A DNA stretch of 31,260 nucleotides from NCBI GenBank assembly GCA_050946275.1, contig JBMNUM010000023.1, positions 1 to 31,260 on the forward strand, written 5' to 3'. The notes beneath the pieces are model-generated. The model was not told where the DNA came from. It did no database searches and was given only the letters and a program-made list of their open reading frames with translations. Source of the DNA: JBMNUM01 sp050946275. Lineage in GTDB: Bacteria > Actinomycetota > Coriobacteriia > Coriobacteriales > CADBOM01. This document shows, piece after piece, positions 7,098-14,850 of the stretch. Position 1 is the first letter of the stretch. Each line of letters starts with the position of its first letter. A program made the translations under genes and the position numbers.

Positions 7098-8519
7098 TTA
7101 CTCTTTTCCGGTCCAGCAGTAGGTGCAGACCTTCTCGGGGTCGATGCCGATTGCCTCGAGCATGCCGTCGAGGGACTGATAGCTCAGGGAGTCGAAGCCC
7201 ATCTCGTCGCATATCTCCTTGAGCATGCACTTGCCGCGTTCAGTGGTGAAATCCGCATACTCATCGAGGTGCCTTTGTCCGGCGTCGCCCTCGAGTTTCT
7301 GGACGGTGCGTCGGGCAATGAGTTCCATATCGGAATCGCTGCGCGAGAACGTCAGGTACTTGCAACCGAACATGATCGGCGGGCAGGCCGACCGCATGTG
7401 CACCTCGGACGCGCCGGAGGAGTACAGGAAATCGACCGTCTCTCGAAGCTGCGTGCCACGGACGATCGAGTCGTCCACGAATAGGAGCTTCTTGTCCTTG
7501 ATGAGCTCCGGAACGGGAATCTGCTTCATCTTCGCAACACGATTGCGGATGTCCTGGTTCGCGGGCATGAACGAGCGGGGCCATGTGGGCGTGTACTTGA
7601 TGAATGGACGGCCGAACGTCATCCCGCTCTCATTTGCATAGCCTATCGCATGCGGGATACCCGAGTCCGGGACGCCTGCGACGTAATCAACCTCGGGGAG
7701 CATTCCGTGCTCGCGCTCGTCGCGTGCCATGATCTCGCCGTTGCGATAGCGCATCATCTCGACGTTGACGCCCTCGTAGTTCGAGTTCGGATAGCCGTAG
7801 TAGGTCCACAGGAACGCGCAGATGCGCATCTTGTCGCCCGGTTCCGCCATCGTCTGGTAGCGGTCTGGCCAGATCTTGACGATCTCGCCGGGTCCGAGCT
7901 CGTATTCATCCGTGTACCCGAGCTTCTGGTACGCGAAAGACTCGAAGGACACGCAATATCCGCTGGCATCCTTGCCGATGAGCACCGGGAGCCTGCCGTA
8001 CTTATCGCGAGCCGCCCAGATCGTTCCCTGGTCGGTCATGATCAGCATCGTGAGGGAGCCGTCTATTATCTCCTGCGCGCGCTGGATTCCCTTGACGAAG
8101 TCCTGCTCGCGGTTGATGATTGCCGCGACCAGCTCGGTCGAGTTGACCTTTCCCGAGCTCATCGCCATGAACTGCGTGCCACCCGTCTCGAAGAACTGCT
8201 GCACGAGCTCCTCGGCGTTGTTGATGGCACCGACCGTGGTGATCGCGAACGGCCCCCAGTGGGAGCGGACGAGCAGCGGCTGCGGGTCGGTATCGCTAAT
8301 GCAGCCGATGCCGGACGTGCCGTGGAACTGCGGAAGATCGTGCTCGAACTTGGTGCGGAAGGGAGTTGTCTCGATCGAGTGGATCTCGCGCTGGAAGGAG
8401 CCTTGATCCTGGATGATCATGCCCGCTCTCCTCGTGCCCAGGTGCGAGTGGTAATCGACTCCGAAGAACACGTCCATGACCACGTCGCGGTGGGATACCG
8501 CCCCGAAGAAACCTCCCAT
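7098..8519 (-). CDS. PurF-like protein lacking the glutaminase cysteine
   Basis: The product is 473 aa and resembles amidophosphoribosyltransferase, the first enzyme of purine synthesis. The phosphoribosyltransferase half is intact: PDSGIPHAIGYA (284-295) and the PRPP motif LLFVDDSIVRGTQ (345-357). The four cysteines that bind a [4Fe-4S] cluster in Bacillus PurF have counterparts at C234, C386, C465 and C468. The glutaminase half is altered: the protein begins Met-Gly-Gly-Phe-Phe-Gly where PurF has the nucleophile Cys after Met, and the usual HRGQEGAG, HVRYST and NGN motifs are replaced (HLGTRRAG, CISDTD, VGAINN). The start has GGAAGGCGG upstream, and no alternative start gives a cysteine. 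It should not hydrolyse glutamine in the usual way; it may use ammonia or have another role. The true purF is not in the window. Confidence 0.85.
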   Translation of the reverse strand: MGGFFGAVSHRDVVMDVFFGVDYHSHLGTRRAGMIIQDQGSFQREIHSIETTPFRTKFEHDLPQFHGTSGIGCISDTDPQPLLVRSHWGPFAITTVGAINNAEELVQQFFETGGTQFMAMSSGKVNSTELVAAIINREQDFVKGIQRAQEIIDGSLTMLIMTDQGTIWAARDKYGRLPVLIGKDASGYCVSFESFAYQKLGYTDEYELGPGEIVKIWPDRYQTMAEPGDKMRICAFLWTYYGYPNSNYEGVNVEMMRYRNGEIMARDEREHGMLPEVDYVAGVPDSGIPHAIGYANESGMTFGRPFIKYTPTWPRSFMPANQDIRNRVAKMKQIPVPELIKDKKLLFVDDSIVRGTQLRETVDFLYSSGASEVHMRSACPPIMFGCKYLTFSRSDSDMELIARRTVQKLEGDAGQRHLDEYADFTTERGKCMLKEICDEMGFDSLSYQSLDGMLEAIGIDPEKVCTYCWTGKE

Positions 8520-8613
8520 GAGTTCCGCCTTCCATCCGTTCCCTGTTTCCTTTTCGAGTATACGTCGTGGTGCGTGGCGTTCGCGTCCTCATTTCACGAT
8601 TTGAGCACGAACG

Positions 8614-8649
8614 TCCGTTAAATCTATGTTTCGTCAAACGGAATATAAT
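8614..8649. promoter_or_regulatory. Divergent intergenic region with an inverted repeat and a -10 box
   Basis: TCCGTT (8614-8619) and AACGGA (8637-8642) form an inverted repeat. A perfect TATAAT (8644-8649) follows on the plus strand toward the acetyltransferase gene, but no good -35 stands at normal spacing. This gap separates the divergent purF-like and acetyltransferase genes, so the repeat could be an operator for either. Confidence 0.4.
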
Positions 8650-8679
8650 TTTGATGTTCGCTTGAGAAGAGAGGCCGGC

Positions 8680-9267
8680 ATGCATATCGTGAGGAAACCC
8701 ATCGCTTCCGAGCTCGCCGAGATCAAGAGGATCATGGGCGAGTCGTTTGCCGGTGACAACGTATTCGCAGCGTTTGACGTCGACGGGCGCAAGCGAGAGC
8801 TCGTTTGCGCGTACATGGCCTGCTACGTCGACTTCGCCATCGCGTGCAAGAAACTGTACGCAAACGAGCAGGGAAACGGGTTCGTCGTGCTCCAGCGCGA
8901 GAACATATCGCATCCCCTCCGCGAGATGAAGCTCGAGCGCAAGCTAGCAGCTGCTATACCCGCTGATTGCCTCGCGGGACTCAACGCCTTCGCTTCGGAA
9001 GTCGCCGATACATCATCTCGGTATCGACTCAATCCGCATCTCGAATTGATGAACCTGTGCGTGGACGAGAGATGCCGCGGCAAAGGCCTGGGGGGCGAGA
9101 TCGTGGATTGCTGCAAGCAGGAGGCCTCTCGACAGGGCGTGCCTCTCGTGCTCGATACGGACATGCCCGGAAACCGCGACATGTACCTCCATATGGGATT
9201 CGAGCTTTACCGGTCCTTCACGGCAACGAACGGCATAACGCGCTACAACCTCGTCTGGCTCCCGTAG
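8680..9267 (+). CDS. GNAT-family N-acetyltransferase
   Basis: The product is 195 aa from the chosen start. The acetyl-CoA motif A is clear: LMNLCVDERCRGKGLGGEIV, with the R/Q-x-x-G-x-G/A loop as RGKGLG, followed by a helix, then LVLDTD and NRDMYLHMGFELYRSF (motif B, Tyr and Phe near the C-terminus). The N-terminal 100 residues resemble GNAT proteins that carry the line LxxYMxxYxxxA seen in many unassigned acetyltransferases. An in-frame ATG at 8626 has no ribosome site, whereas ATG 8680 has AGAGAGG six bases away. The substrate is unknown. Confidence 0.85.
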   Translation: MHIVRKPIASELAEIKRIMGESFAGDNVFAAFDVDGRKRELVCAYMACYVDFAIACKKLYANEQGNGFVVLQRENISHPLREMKLERKLAAAIPADCLAGLNAFASEVADTSSRYRLNPHLELMNLCVDERCRGKGLGGEIVDCCKQEASRQGVPLVLDTDMPGNRDMYLHMGFELYRSFTATNGITRYNLVWLP

Positions 9268-9290
9268 GACTGTCGGAAATCGGGTGGTTC

Positions 9291-10145
9291 TTAGAGCTCT
9301 CCCCTCTTGAACCTCATCACGAGGTTCCTCGTCAAGCTGAGGTTGTCCTCTTCCTCGAAGATGTCGTTCCGATGCACCCACTCGGCGTACTTGAGCTCGT
9401 TCTCGTCGATGTGTATCTCGTCGCTACCATCGAGCTCTGCGGTGAAGCCGAGCAGAAGGTCGCCGGAGAGACCCCAGGGCTGGTTATCGACATACCGGAT
9501 GTTCTTGATGCTGACCCCCGTCTCCTCGAGAACCTCGCGGGCGACCGTGTCCTCGGCAGTCTCGCCAATCTCGCAGAAACCGGCCACGAGGGCGCGCTGC
9601 GTGTAGGGACGGTTGGCATAGCGCGTCATGAGAAGGCGGTCTCCGTCGGTGACGGCGACGATTATGGCGGGGTTGATGCGGGGATAGGAATGGTTGCCGC
9701 AGGAGGGGCATTCCATCATGCGCTCGATTGTCGAGCGGGACATCTCGTGGCCGCATCGTCCGCAATACCGCGTGCCGGCATACCAGCGGGCGAGCTGCAA
9801 TCCCGTCGCGTATGCGAACTTCCAGTAGTTGTCTTCTGCATCGAAGAGACGGTGCATGTTTGCAAGCTCGAGGTACGGGGGAAGGGAGCATCCACCCGGC
9901 AGCTCGATGAGCCATGTCGGGGCGATGAAGAACCTCGTTTCGTCTATGGAGAACGCGTAGATGAAATCGGCCGTCCCTATCCCCAGCGCGTCTGAAGCAT
10001 CCTCCACCGTCGGGAACGGGTAGTTTTCCTCTCGACTGTCGACGAGGGCATCCCAACCCGCGAAGGCGAGCGCCTTGTCGCCAGGTTGCGCCTCGATGAC
10101 GGCGAACATGTTGTCGAACGAATGGCTCCCGATATCCTGGATCAT
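9291..10145 (-). CDS. nudC: NudC-type NAD+/NADH diphosphatase
   Basis: The product is 284 aa from ATG 10145 (AAGGCGG upstream); the open frame continues 63 codons upstream without family similarity. NudC hydrolyses NAD(H) to NMN(H) and AMP, and in some bacteria removes NAD caps from RNA. A zinc ribbon is formed by C128, C131, C146 and C149. The Nudix box runs from G189 (GFCEIGE...REVLEETGV, 189-211). Next comes NQPWGLSGDL (221-230), matching the SQPWPFPxS motif that sets NudC apart from other Nudix enzymes, although the last part is altered. The gene stands alone, divergent from the DUF1846 gene. Confidence 0.92.
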   Translation of the reverse strand: MIQDIGSHSFDNMFAVIEAQPGDKALAFAGWDALVDSREENYPFPTVEDASDALGIGTADFIYAFSIDETRFFIAPTWLIELPGGCSLPPYLELANMHRLFDAEDNYWKFAYATGLQLARWYAGTRYCGRCGHEMSRSTIERMMECPSCGNHSYPRINPAIIVAVTDGDRLLMTRYANRPYTQRALVAGFCEIGETAEDTVAREVLEETGVSIKNIRYVDNQPWGLSGDLLLGFTAELDGSDEIHIDENELKYAEWVHRNDIFEEEDNLSLTRNLVMRFKRGEL

Positions 10146-10275
10146 GAAACACCGCCTTAACACTGAAAGTTTATGTTCATGATATAGCAAAGGGAAAAGC
10201 GCCAATGTTGGTCTCTGGCGGACTGCGCATGATACCATGATTGGCAGCGTGTTCGATTCGGATAGAGGGTGAACC

Positions 10276-11760
10276 ATGCTGGACAAGATCGGATTCGACA
10301 AGTCAAAGTACATCTCCATGCAGGCAGAGCGCATTCGTCAGCGTATCGACGAGTTCGGCGGAAAGCTGTACCTCGAGTTCGGCGGGAAGCTTTTCGATGA
10401 CTACCATGCGACACGCGTACTGCCCGGATTCGAGCCCGATATCAAGCTCAGCATGCTCAAGAGCATGACGGATGACGTAGAGATCATCCTCGTCATCAGC
10501 GCCAGCGACATCGAGAAGAACAAGGTCCGCGGCGATCTCGGCATTACCTATGACGAGGACCTGCTGCGCCTCATGGGCATCTTCGTGAACATGGGCTTCT
10601 TCGTCGGAGGCGTCGTGATCACGCGCTATACCGGCCAGCCCAACGCCCAGGCGTTCCGCAAGCGCCTCGATGGACTGGGCGTCAAAACGTACCTGCACTA
10701 TCCCATCGAGGGCTACCCCAACGACATCAACACGATCGTGAGCGAGGAGGGCTTCGGCAAGAACGATTACATCGAAACGCAGCGCCCCCTCGTCGTCATC
10801 ACGGCACCGGGCCCGGGCAGTGGCAAGATGGCCACCTGCCTCTCGCAGCTCTACCATGAGAACAGGCTCGGCAACAAGGCGGGCTATGCCAAGTTCGAGA
10901 CATTCCCGATCTGGAATCTCCCGCTCGACCATCCGGTCAACATCGCCTACGAGGCGGCGACCGTCGACCTCAACGATGTCAACGCGATCGACCCGTTCCA
11001 CCTCAACGCCTACGGCGAGACGACGGTGAACTACAACCGCGACATCGAAATTTTCCCCGTGCTCCGCAACATACTCGACAGGATCCTCGGCGAGTGCCCG
11101 TACAAGTCCCCGACGGACATGGGCGTCAACATGGCGGGAAATGCAATCGTAGACGACGCAATCGTTCAGGATGCGGCCAAGCACGAGATCGTCCGCAGGT
11201 ATTTCCAGGCCGCTGTCGACCTCAAGCGCACGGGAGCCGGCGAGGAGTGCGTCCAGAAGCTCGAGATGATGATGAACAGGGCGGGCGTCAACCCCAACCT
11301 CTCCCCCGCCCACAGCGCGGCTCTTCTCAAGGAAGAAGTGAGCGGCGGCCCTGCGGGTGCAATGGAGCTTCCCGATGGCCGCATCATCACCGGCAAGACC
11401 TCGACGCTGCTCGGAGCCGCCTCGTCCGTTCTGCTCAACGCGCTCAAGGCCGTCGCCGGCATCGACGACGAGATGTACATCATCAGCGATGCCGCGCTCG
11501 AGCCGATTTGCCATCTCCGCACGGAGCAACTCGGGCATCAGAACCCGCATCTTCACCCAATGGAGATGCTCATCGCCTTGTCGACGACATCGCTCACGAG
11601 CCCGCTTGCCGCACGCGCGATCGAGCACGCGGGTGATCTGCGCGGCTGCGATGCGTACTTCTCCGTCATCATCTCCCAGGAGGACGAGCAGCTCTACAAG
11701 ACGCTCGGCATCAACGTGTGCTGCGAGCCCAAGTACGAGCACAAGTTCCCGGCGATGTAG
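10276..11760 (+). CDS. DUF1846 (UPF0371) family protein
   Basis: The product is 494 aa, the usual full length of this family, which is widespread in Firmicutes and Actinobacteria. The N-terminus (GFDKSKYISMQAERI, then LYLEFGGKLFDDYHATRVLPGF) and the segment VITAPGPGSGKMATCLSQLYHE are typical. The latter contains a P-loop-like GPGSGK (about residues 177-182). Structural work on the family described a nucleotide-binding multi-domain fold, but I know of no established function. The ribosome site GAGGGTG precedes the ATG. It is a single-gene unit followed by a terminator. Confidence 0.93.
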   Translation: MLDKIGFDKSKYISMQAERIRQRIDEFGGKLYLEFGGKLFDDYHATRVLPGFEPDIKLSMLKSMTDDVEIILVISASDIEKNKVRGDLGITYDEDLLRLMGIFVNMGFFVGGVVITRYTGQPNAQAFRKRLDGLGVKTYLHYPIEGYPNDINTIVSEEGFGKNDYIETQRPLVVITAPGPGSGKMATCLSQLYHENRLGNKAGYAKFETFPIWNLPLDHPVNIAYEAATVDLNDVNAIDPFHLNAYGETTVNYNRDIEIFPVLRNILDRILGECPYKSPTDMGVNMAGNAIVDDAIVQDAAKHEIVRRYFQAAVDLKRTGAGEECVQKLEMMMNRAGVNPNLSPAHSAALLKEEVSGGPAGAMELPDGRIITGKTSTLLGAASSVLLNALKAVAGIDDEMYIISDAALEPICHLRTEQLGHQNPHLHPMEMLIALSTTSLTSPLAARAIEHAGDLRGCDAYFSVIISQEDEQLYKTLGINVCCEPKYEHKFPAM

Positions 11761-11809
11761 GGATTCCGGCCGCTTTGATCTGAGATTCGAATGCCCCTTG
11801 GTTCCTAAG

Positions 11810-11840
11810 CCCCTCCGGACGATGTCCGGAGGGGCATTTG
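11810..11840 (+). terminator. Terminator after the DUF1846 gene
   Basis: CCCCTCCGGAC (11810-11820) and GTCCGGAGGGG (11824-11834) form a perfect 11-bp stem with a 3-nt loop, followed by a short T-run (CATTTG). It lies 50 bases after the stop codon. Confidence 0.8.
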
Positions 11841-11864
11841 TGCTGATAGATGGCGATTGTTCTG

Positions 11865-11892
11865 TTGAAACCTAGCGACATGATGGTATTAT
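11865..11892 (+). promoter_or_regulatory. Promoter of the glutathione peroxidase gene
   Basis: TTGAAA (11865-11870) and TATTAT (11887-11892) are spaced by 16 bases, close to consensus. The expected start of transcription is near 11899, giving a leader of about 47 bases before the ATG at 11946. Confidence 0.75.
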
Positions 11893-11945
11893 GTTTGTCG
11901 AGGTAAACTGTACCAGATTTGTCAACTATTGAAAGGAACCTACCA

Positions 11946-12491
11946 ATGGGCATCTATGATTTCAATGTCAAGGCGAAAGACGGTTCGAGCGTCTCCCTCG
12001 CCGATTTTCAGGGCAAGGTCCTGCTCATCATCAACTCTGCGACCGAGTGCGGATTCACTCCCCAGTACAAGGAGCTCGAGGAGATGTATGCGAAGTATCG
12101 CGGGCAGGGCTTCGAGATCCTCGACTTCCCGTGCAACCAGTTCGGAGGTCAGGCGCCTGGCACCGATCAGGAGATCTCCGATTTCTGCGCGCTGAAGTTC
12201 GGCACGGAGTTCCCGCAGTTCTCGAAGATCGACGTGAACGGCCCCAACGCCGATCCGCTGTTCGCCTATCTCAAGGAGCAGAAGGGTTTCGAGGGTTTCG
12301 GCAAGGGTCTCAAGGCCAAGGCGCTCGCTGTGGCGGTGAAGAAGATGGACAAGAACTACAGCGAGTCGAGCCCCGATATCAAGTGGAACTTCACCAAGTT
12401 CCTCGTCGACCGCGAGGGCAATGTCATCGCGCGCTTCGAGCCGACCAAGGATATGGGCGAGGTTGACGCCGAGGTGGCCGCTATCCTCTAG
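11946..12491 (+). CDS. Glutathione peroxidase family thiol peroxidase
   Basis: The product is 181 aa. It belongs to the BsaA/BtuE-like bacterial glutathione peroxidases, thioredoxin-fold enzymes that reduce hydrogen peroxide and organic peroxides, often with thioredoxin as the reductant. The peroxidatic cysteine is C35 (NSATECGFTPQY), so this is a Cys and not a Sec enzyme. The tetrad partners are Q68 (in FPCNQFGGQAPG), W147 and N148 (IKWNFTKF). C81 lies at the place of the resolving cysteine of thioredoxin-dependent members. The start has GAAAGGAA upstream; an in-frame ATG 27 bases earlier lacks one. It is monocistronic with its own promoter, which fits an oxidative-stress gene in an anaerobe. 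Confidence 0.93.
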   Translation: MGIYDFNVKAKDGSSVSLADFQGKVLLIINSATECGFTPQYKELEEMYAKYRGQGFEILDFPCNQFGGQAPGTDQEISDFCALKFGTEFPQFSKIDVNGPNADPLFAYLKEQKGFEGFGKGLKAKALAVAVKKMDKNYSESSPDIKWNFTKFLVDREGNVIARFEPTKDMGEVDAEVAAIL

Positions 12492-12533
12492 GTTCCGATC
12501 GTCCTGACGGACAATCGGATCCCTCGATGCTGT

Positions 12534-12635
12534 GATTGCATCTGCTGGCACAGGAGCCCCGTTGAGCTTACGTTTAGGTGCAATAAAAGCACGCTCGCAC
12601 GCTCAACGGGGCTCCTGCACTCAGCAGATGCAATC
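12534..12635. repeat. Large imperfect palindrome (34-bp arms)
   Basis: The left arm 12534-12567 and right arm 12601-12635 pair over 14 bp (GATTGCATCTGCTG / CAGCAGATGCAATC) and 17 bp (CAGGAGCCCCGTTGAGC / its complement), interrupted only by a 3/4-nt internal loop. The 33-nt centre holds a small GTGC/GCAC hairpin. It sits between the convergent peroxidase and glycosyltransferase-like genes. No T-tract follows on either strand, and the stem is much longer than a terminator needs. A MITE-like remnant or a structured RNA is possible. Confidence 0.85.
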
Positions 12636-12677
12636 TCGCTGACCCTACGAACGAGCTCATCTAGAAATCGGCTAGCA

Positions 12678-13511
12678 TCATTTGTCGATGGATTCCCGCG
12701 GGTCCACGAGGTTGTTCGGGGCGATCTTGAAATCGAAGAGACGCAGTTCGGCCATTGCCTCGGCCGTCCTCCAGGGAACGGGATCGCCCGTGCTCTCGGC
12801 CGCGTAGCATTGCGCCTCCACGAGCGTTGCGCTGTGGAAGAGGTCCATCATCGTGTCCACATCGGGAATGGGCGGCAGATACCTCATGGGAATGCCCGAG
12901 GCTCTCGCCTTCCTCACGTATGCGGGCAGGACGGTGAGTCCGGTTTGGTTGTAGTAGATGCCGGAATGGTCGAACTCCGTCTCGCGCGTCCAGCCTATGG
13001 CGGACACGCCGAGCTCCTGGTCTGGGGCGAGCACGATGCCGGCCTGTCCCCTTCCGTGCATCTCGATGAGAGCCTCGAAGCCGCGAACCACATCGTCTCG
13101 AGTGAGCGCCGGCATATCGACGCCCATCGAGAAGATAGTCGATGCACCCATGTTCCAGACCTTGGAGAAGGCATCGTTGTAGTGCTCGTCGAAGCTTGCC
13201 CCCTCGTCGTGGATGAAGGTGATCTCACGGGGCCATTCGCCCGACTCGGCGAAGAGATCGCGCATACGCCCTTCGTTCTCCGTCGGGGTGGTCGATATAA
13301 CCAAATCGAATTCGTGGCCGTCATATGCGCTCTCAAGTGCTTCCAGGGCCCTACAGCATGTTTCCGTAACGTCGAATAGCATGCAGTGGAACAGCCATGA
13401 GGCGATTTCGGGCTTGTACCATCCATCTTTCAGGTTGGTGAGCCTCGTCTTGACCATGCCCGCCCCGGGCACCTTGCTGAAGAGCAGCAGCGCATGTCTC
13501 ATAGTGGCCAT
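12678..13511 (-). CDS. DUF2064 glycosyltransferase-A-like protein
   Basis: The product is 277 aa. The N-terminus LLLFSKVPGAGMVKTRLTNL matches the start of DUF2064/TIGR04282 proteins (usually FAKxPxPGxVKTRL), which have a nucleotide-sugar transferase fold resembling MobA and CofC. The segment TIFSMGVDMPALTRDDV (usually xxGxDxPxL) supplies the Asp expected to bind metal and nucleotide. The family is often encoded near selenium-associated radical SAM proteins, but none is here, and the acceptor is unknown. The start at 13511 has GGGAG about ten bases upstream; ATG 13502 is an alternative. The C-terminus from about residue 230 has no recognised domain. Confidence 0.75.
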   Translation of the reverse strand: MATMRHALLLFSKVPGAGMVKTRLTNLKDGWYKPEIASWLFHCMLFDVTETCCRALEALESAYDGHEFDLVISTTPTENEGRMRDLFAESGEWPREITFIHDEGASFDEHYNDAFSKVWNMGASTIFSMGVDMPALTRDDVVRGFEALIEMHGRGQAGIVLAPDQELGVSAIGWTRETEFDHSGIYYNQTGLTVLPAYVRKARASGIPMRYLPPIPDVDTMMDLFHSATLVEAQCYAAESTGDPVPWRTAEAMAELRLFDFKIAPNNLVDPRESIDK

Positions 13512-13585
13512 TGAACCGTATCTCCCGTATCCCGTTGGTTTGCAACTGCTAGTCTAGCAGGAAGAACCGTTTGCGGTTCGAGGGT

Positions 13586-13613
13586 TTGAATACCTACAGA
13601 TTAGTAGGATAAT
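13586..13613 (+). promoter_or_regulatory. Promoter of the pyridoxal kinase gene with a palindrome in its spacer
   Basis: TTGAAT (13586-13591) and GATAAT (13608-13613) are spaced by 16 bases. The spacer is filled by CCTAC-AGATTA-GTAGG (13593-13608), a symmetric candidate operator. Confidence 0.55.
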
Positions 13614-13647
13614 CGGCAGCAATATCAACCGGGGAATGGAGTAGAAC

Positions 13648-14475
13648 ATGTCGTACAAGCGCATCCTCACGATTCAGGACATATCCTGCTTCGGTCAGTG
13701 CTCGCTCACCGTCGCCCTGCCGATCATCTCCGCATGCGGGATCGAGACAGCCATCATACCGTCTGCCGTCCTCTCGACGCATACCGGCGGTTTCACCGGC
13801 TTCACCGTGCGCGACCTGAGCGACGACATTCCCGGAATCGCCGACCATTGGGATCGCGAGGGCATTCGCTTCGACGCCTTTTACACCGGATATCTCGGCA
13901 GCATCGCCCAGATCGACTACGTGATGGACATCATGGAGAGGCTGGGCCGTGGCGATCGCCTGAGGATAGTCGATCCGGCCATGGCCGACAACGGCAAGCT
14001 CTATCCCGCCTTCGACATCGATTACGTCGAGGCCATGAAGAAGCTCGTGGGTATCGCGGATTACGTCTTGCCGAATATAACGGAAGCGTGCTTCCTCACC
14101 GGCATCGAGTACAGAGAATCCTATGACGAGGAGTACGTGAGGTCCTTGCTCGAGGCGCTCACGGGACTCGGGGCGCGCAACGTGGTGTTGACGGGAGTCG
14201 GCTATCGCGAGGGGAAGACCGGCGTGGTGGTTTACGAGAACGGCGAGTACGCCTACTACGAGCACAGGCTCATCTCCAAGGGGTGCCACGGCACCGGCGA
14301 TGTGTACGCCTCCGCCTTCGTCGGCATGCTCGTCAACGGCCATCCCGCGTTCGAGTCAGCCAAGGTTGCAGCCGACTACACGGTTCGCGCCATCGAACTC
14401 ACCCAGGGTGACGAGCACCATTGGTACGGTGTCAAGTTCGAGCTTGCCTTCGACGAGCTCCTGTCGCATATCTAG
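13648..14475 (+). CDS. Pyridoxal/pyridoxamine kinase (PdxK/PdxY type)
   Basis: The product is 275 aa, family length. The enzyme phosphorylates B6 vitamers to make pyridoxal 5'-phosphate in the salvage pathway. It has the ribokinase-like fold features of PdxY/PdxK: an N-terminal IQDISCFGQCSLTVALPIISACG with substrate residues, the ST-HTGGF segment (LSTHTGGFTGFT), DPAMADNGKLY, LPNITEACFLTG and the catalytic anion hole KGCHGTGDVYASAFVG with its Asp. The start has a GGAATGGAG sequence upstream. The gene stands alone. The fused PLP-dependent aminotransferase further along the window is one possible user of its product, but there is no direct link. Confidence 0.9.
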   Translation: MSYKRILTIQDISCFGQCSLTVALPIISACGIETAIIPSAVLSTHTGGFTGFTVRDLSDDIPGIADHWDREGIRFDAFYTGYLGSIAQIDYVMDIMERLGRGDRLRIVDPAMADNGKLYPAFDIDYVEAMKKLVGIADYVLPNITEACFLTGIEYRESYDEEYVRSLLEALTGLGARNVVLTGVGYREGKTGVVVYENGEYAYYEHRLISKGCHGTGDVYASAFVGMLVNGHPAFESAKVAADYTVRAIELTQGDEHHWYGVKFELAFDELLSHI

Positions 14476-14511
14476 GAACCGTAACGGATTCGCTCTTTCG
14501 TCGTGCGACTG

Positions 14512-14850
14512 CTAGATGAGCGTCAGCAGGAAGTATGCGACGACGCCCGTGATCGCGCTGAGCAGCAGTGATTTGGAAAACTTCGCCACCACGACGACTA
14601 TGGCTGCCGCGACTAGCGGTGCCGCCGCAGGCCAGATGCCGGCGCCGAACATGCCGGGTGTGAGGATGTCGTTGGCAACGAGTGCAGCGAACGCGGCTGG
14701 TGGGATGTAGCCGAGTGCGCGCTCGACCTTCTCGGGAAGCTCCCTGCCCTTCAAGATGAACATCGGAGCGACCCTGCAGATCAGCATCGTTATGGTGCAG
14801 ATGATGAAGATGATCCAGAAGTCAGACCACTGCATGGCCTCAACGCCCAT
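14512..14850 (-). CDS. azlD: AzlD-type small subunit of a branched-chain amino acid exporter
   Basis: The product is 112 aa with four hydrophobic segments and the AzlD-type pattern CRVAPMFILKGRELPEKVERALGYIPPAAFAAL. AzlD works with the larger AzlC to export branched-chain or related amino acids. The start at 14850 is preceded by GGGGAGGTGA, which lies inside the end of azlC, and the two genes overlap by 11 bases. An internal ATG (14835) is less favoured. It is the last gene of the rrf2-azlC-azlD operon. Confidence 0.92.
   Translation of the reverse strand: MGVEAMQWSDFWIIFIICTITMLICRVAPMFILKGRELPEKVERALGYIPPAAFAALVANDILTPGMFGAGIWPAAAPLVAAAIVVVVAKFSKSLLLSAITGVVAYFLLTLI

Noticed and set aside
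10303..11742. A long minus-strand frame antisense to the DUF1846 gene
   Set aside because: Same cause: codon bias of the real gene. DUF1846 matches along its whole length.
11895..11935. A peroxide-regulator (PerR/Fur-type) operator before the glutathione peroxidase
   Set aside because: No convincing inverted repeat of that type could be found; only the promoter is supported.
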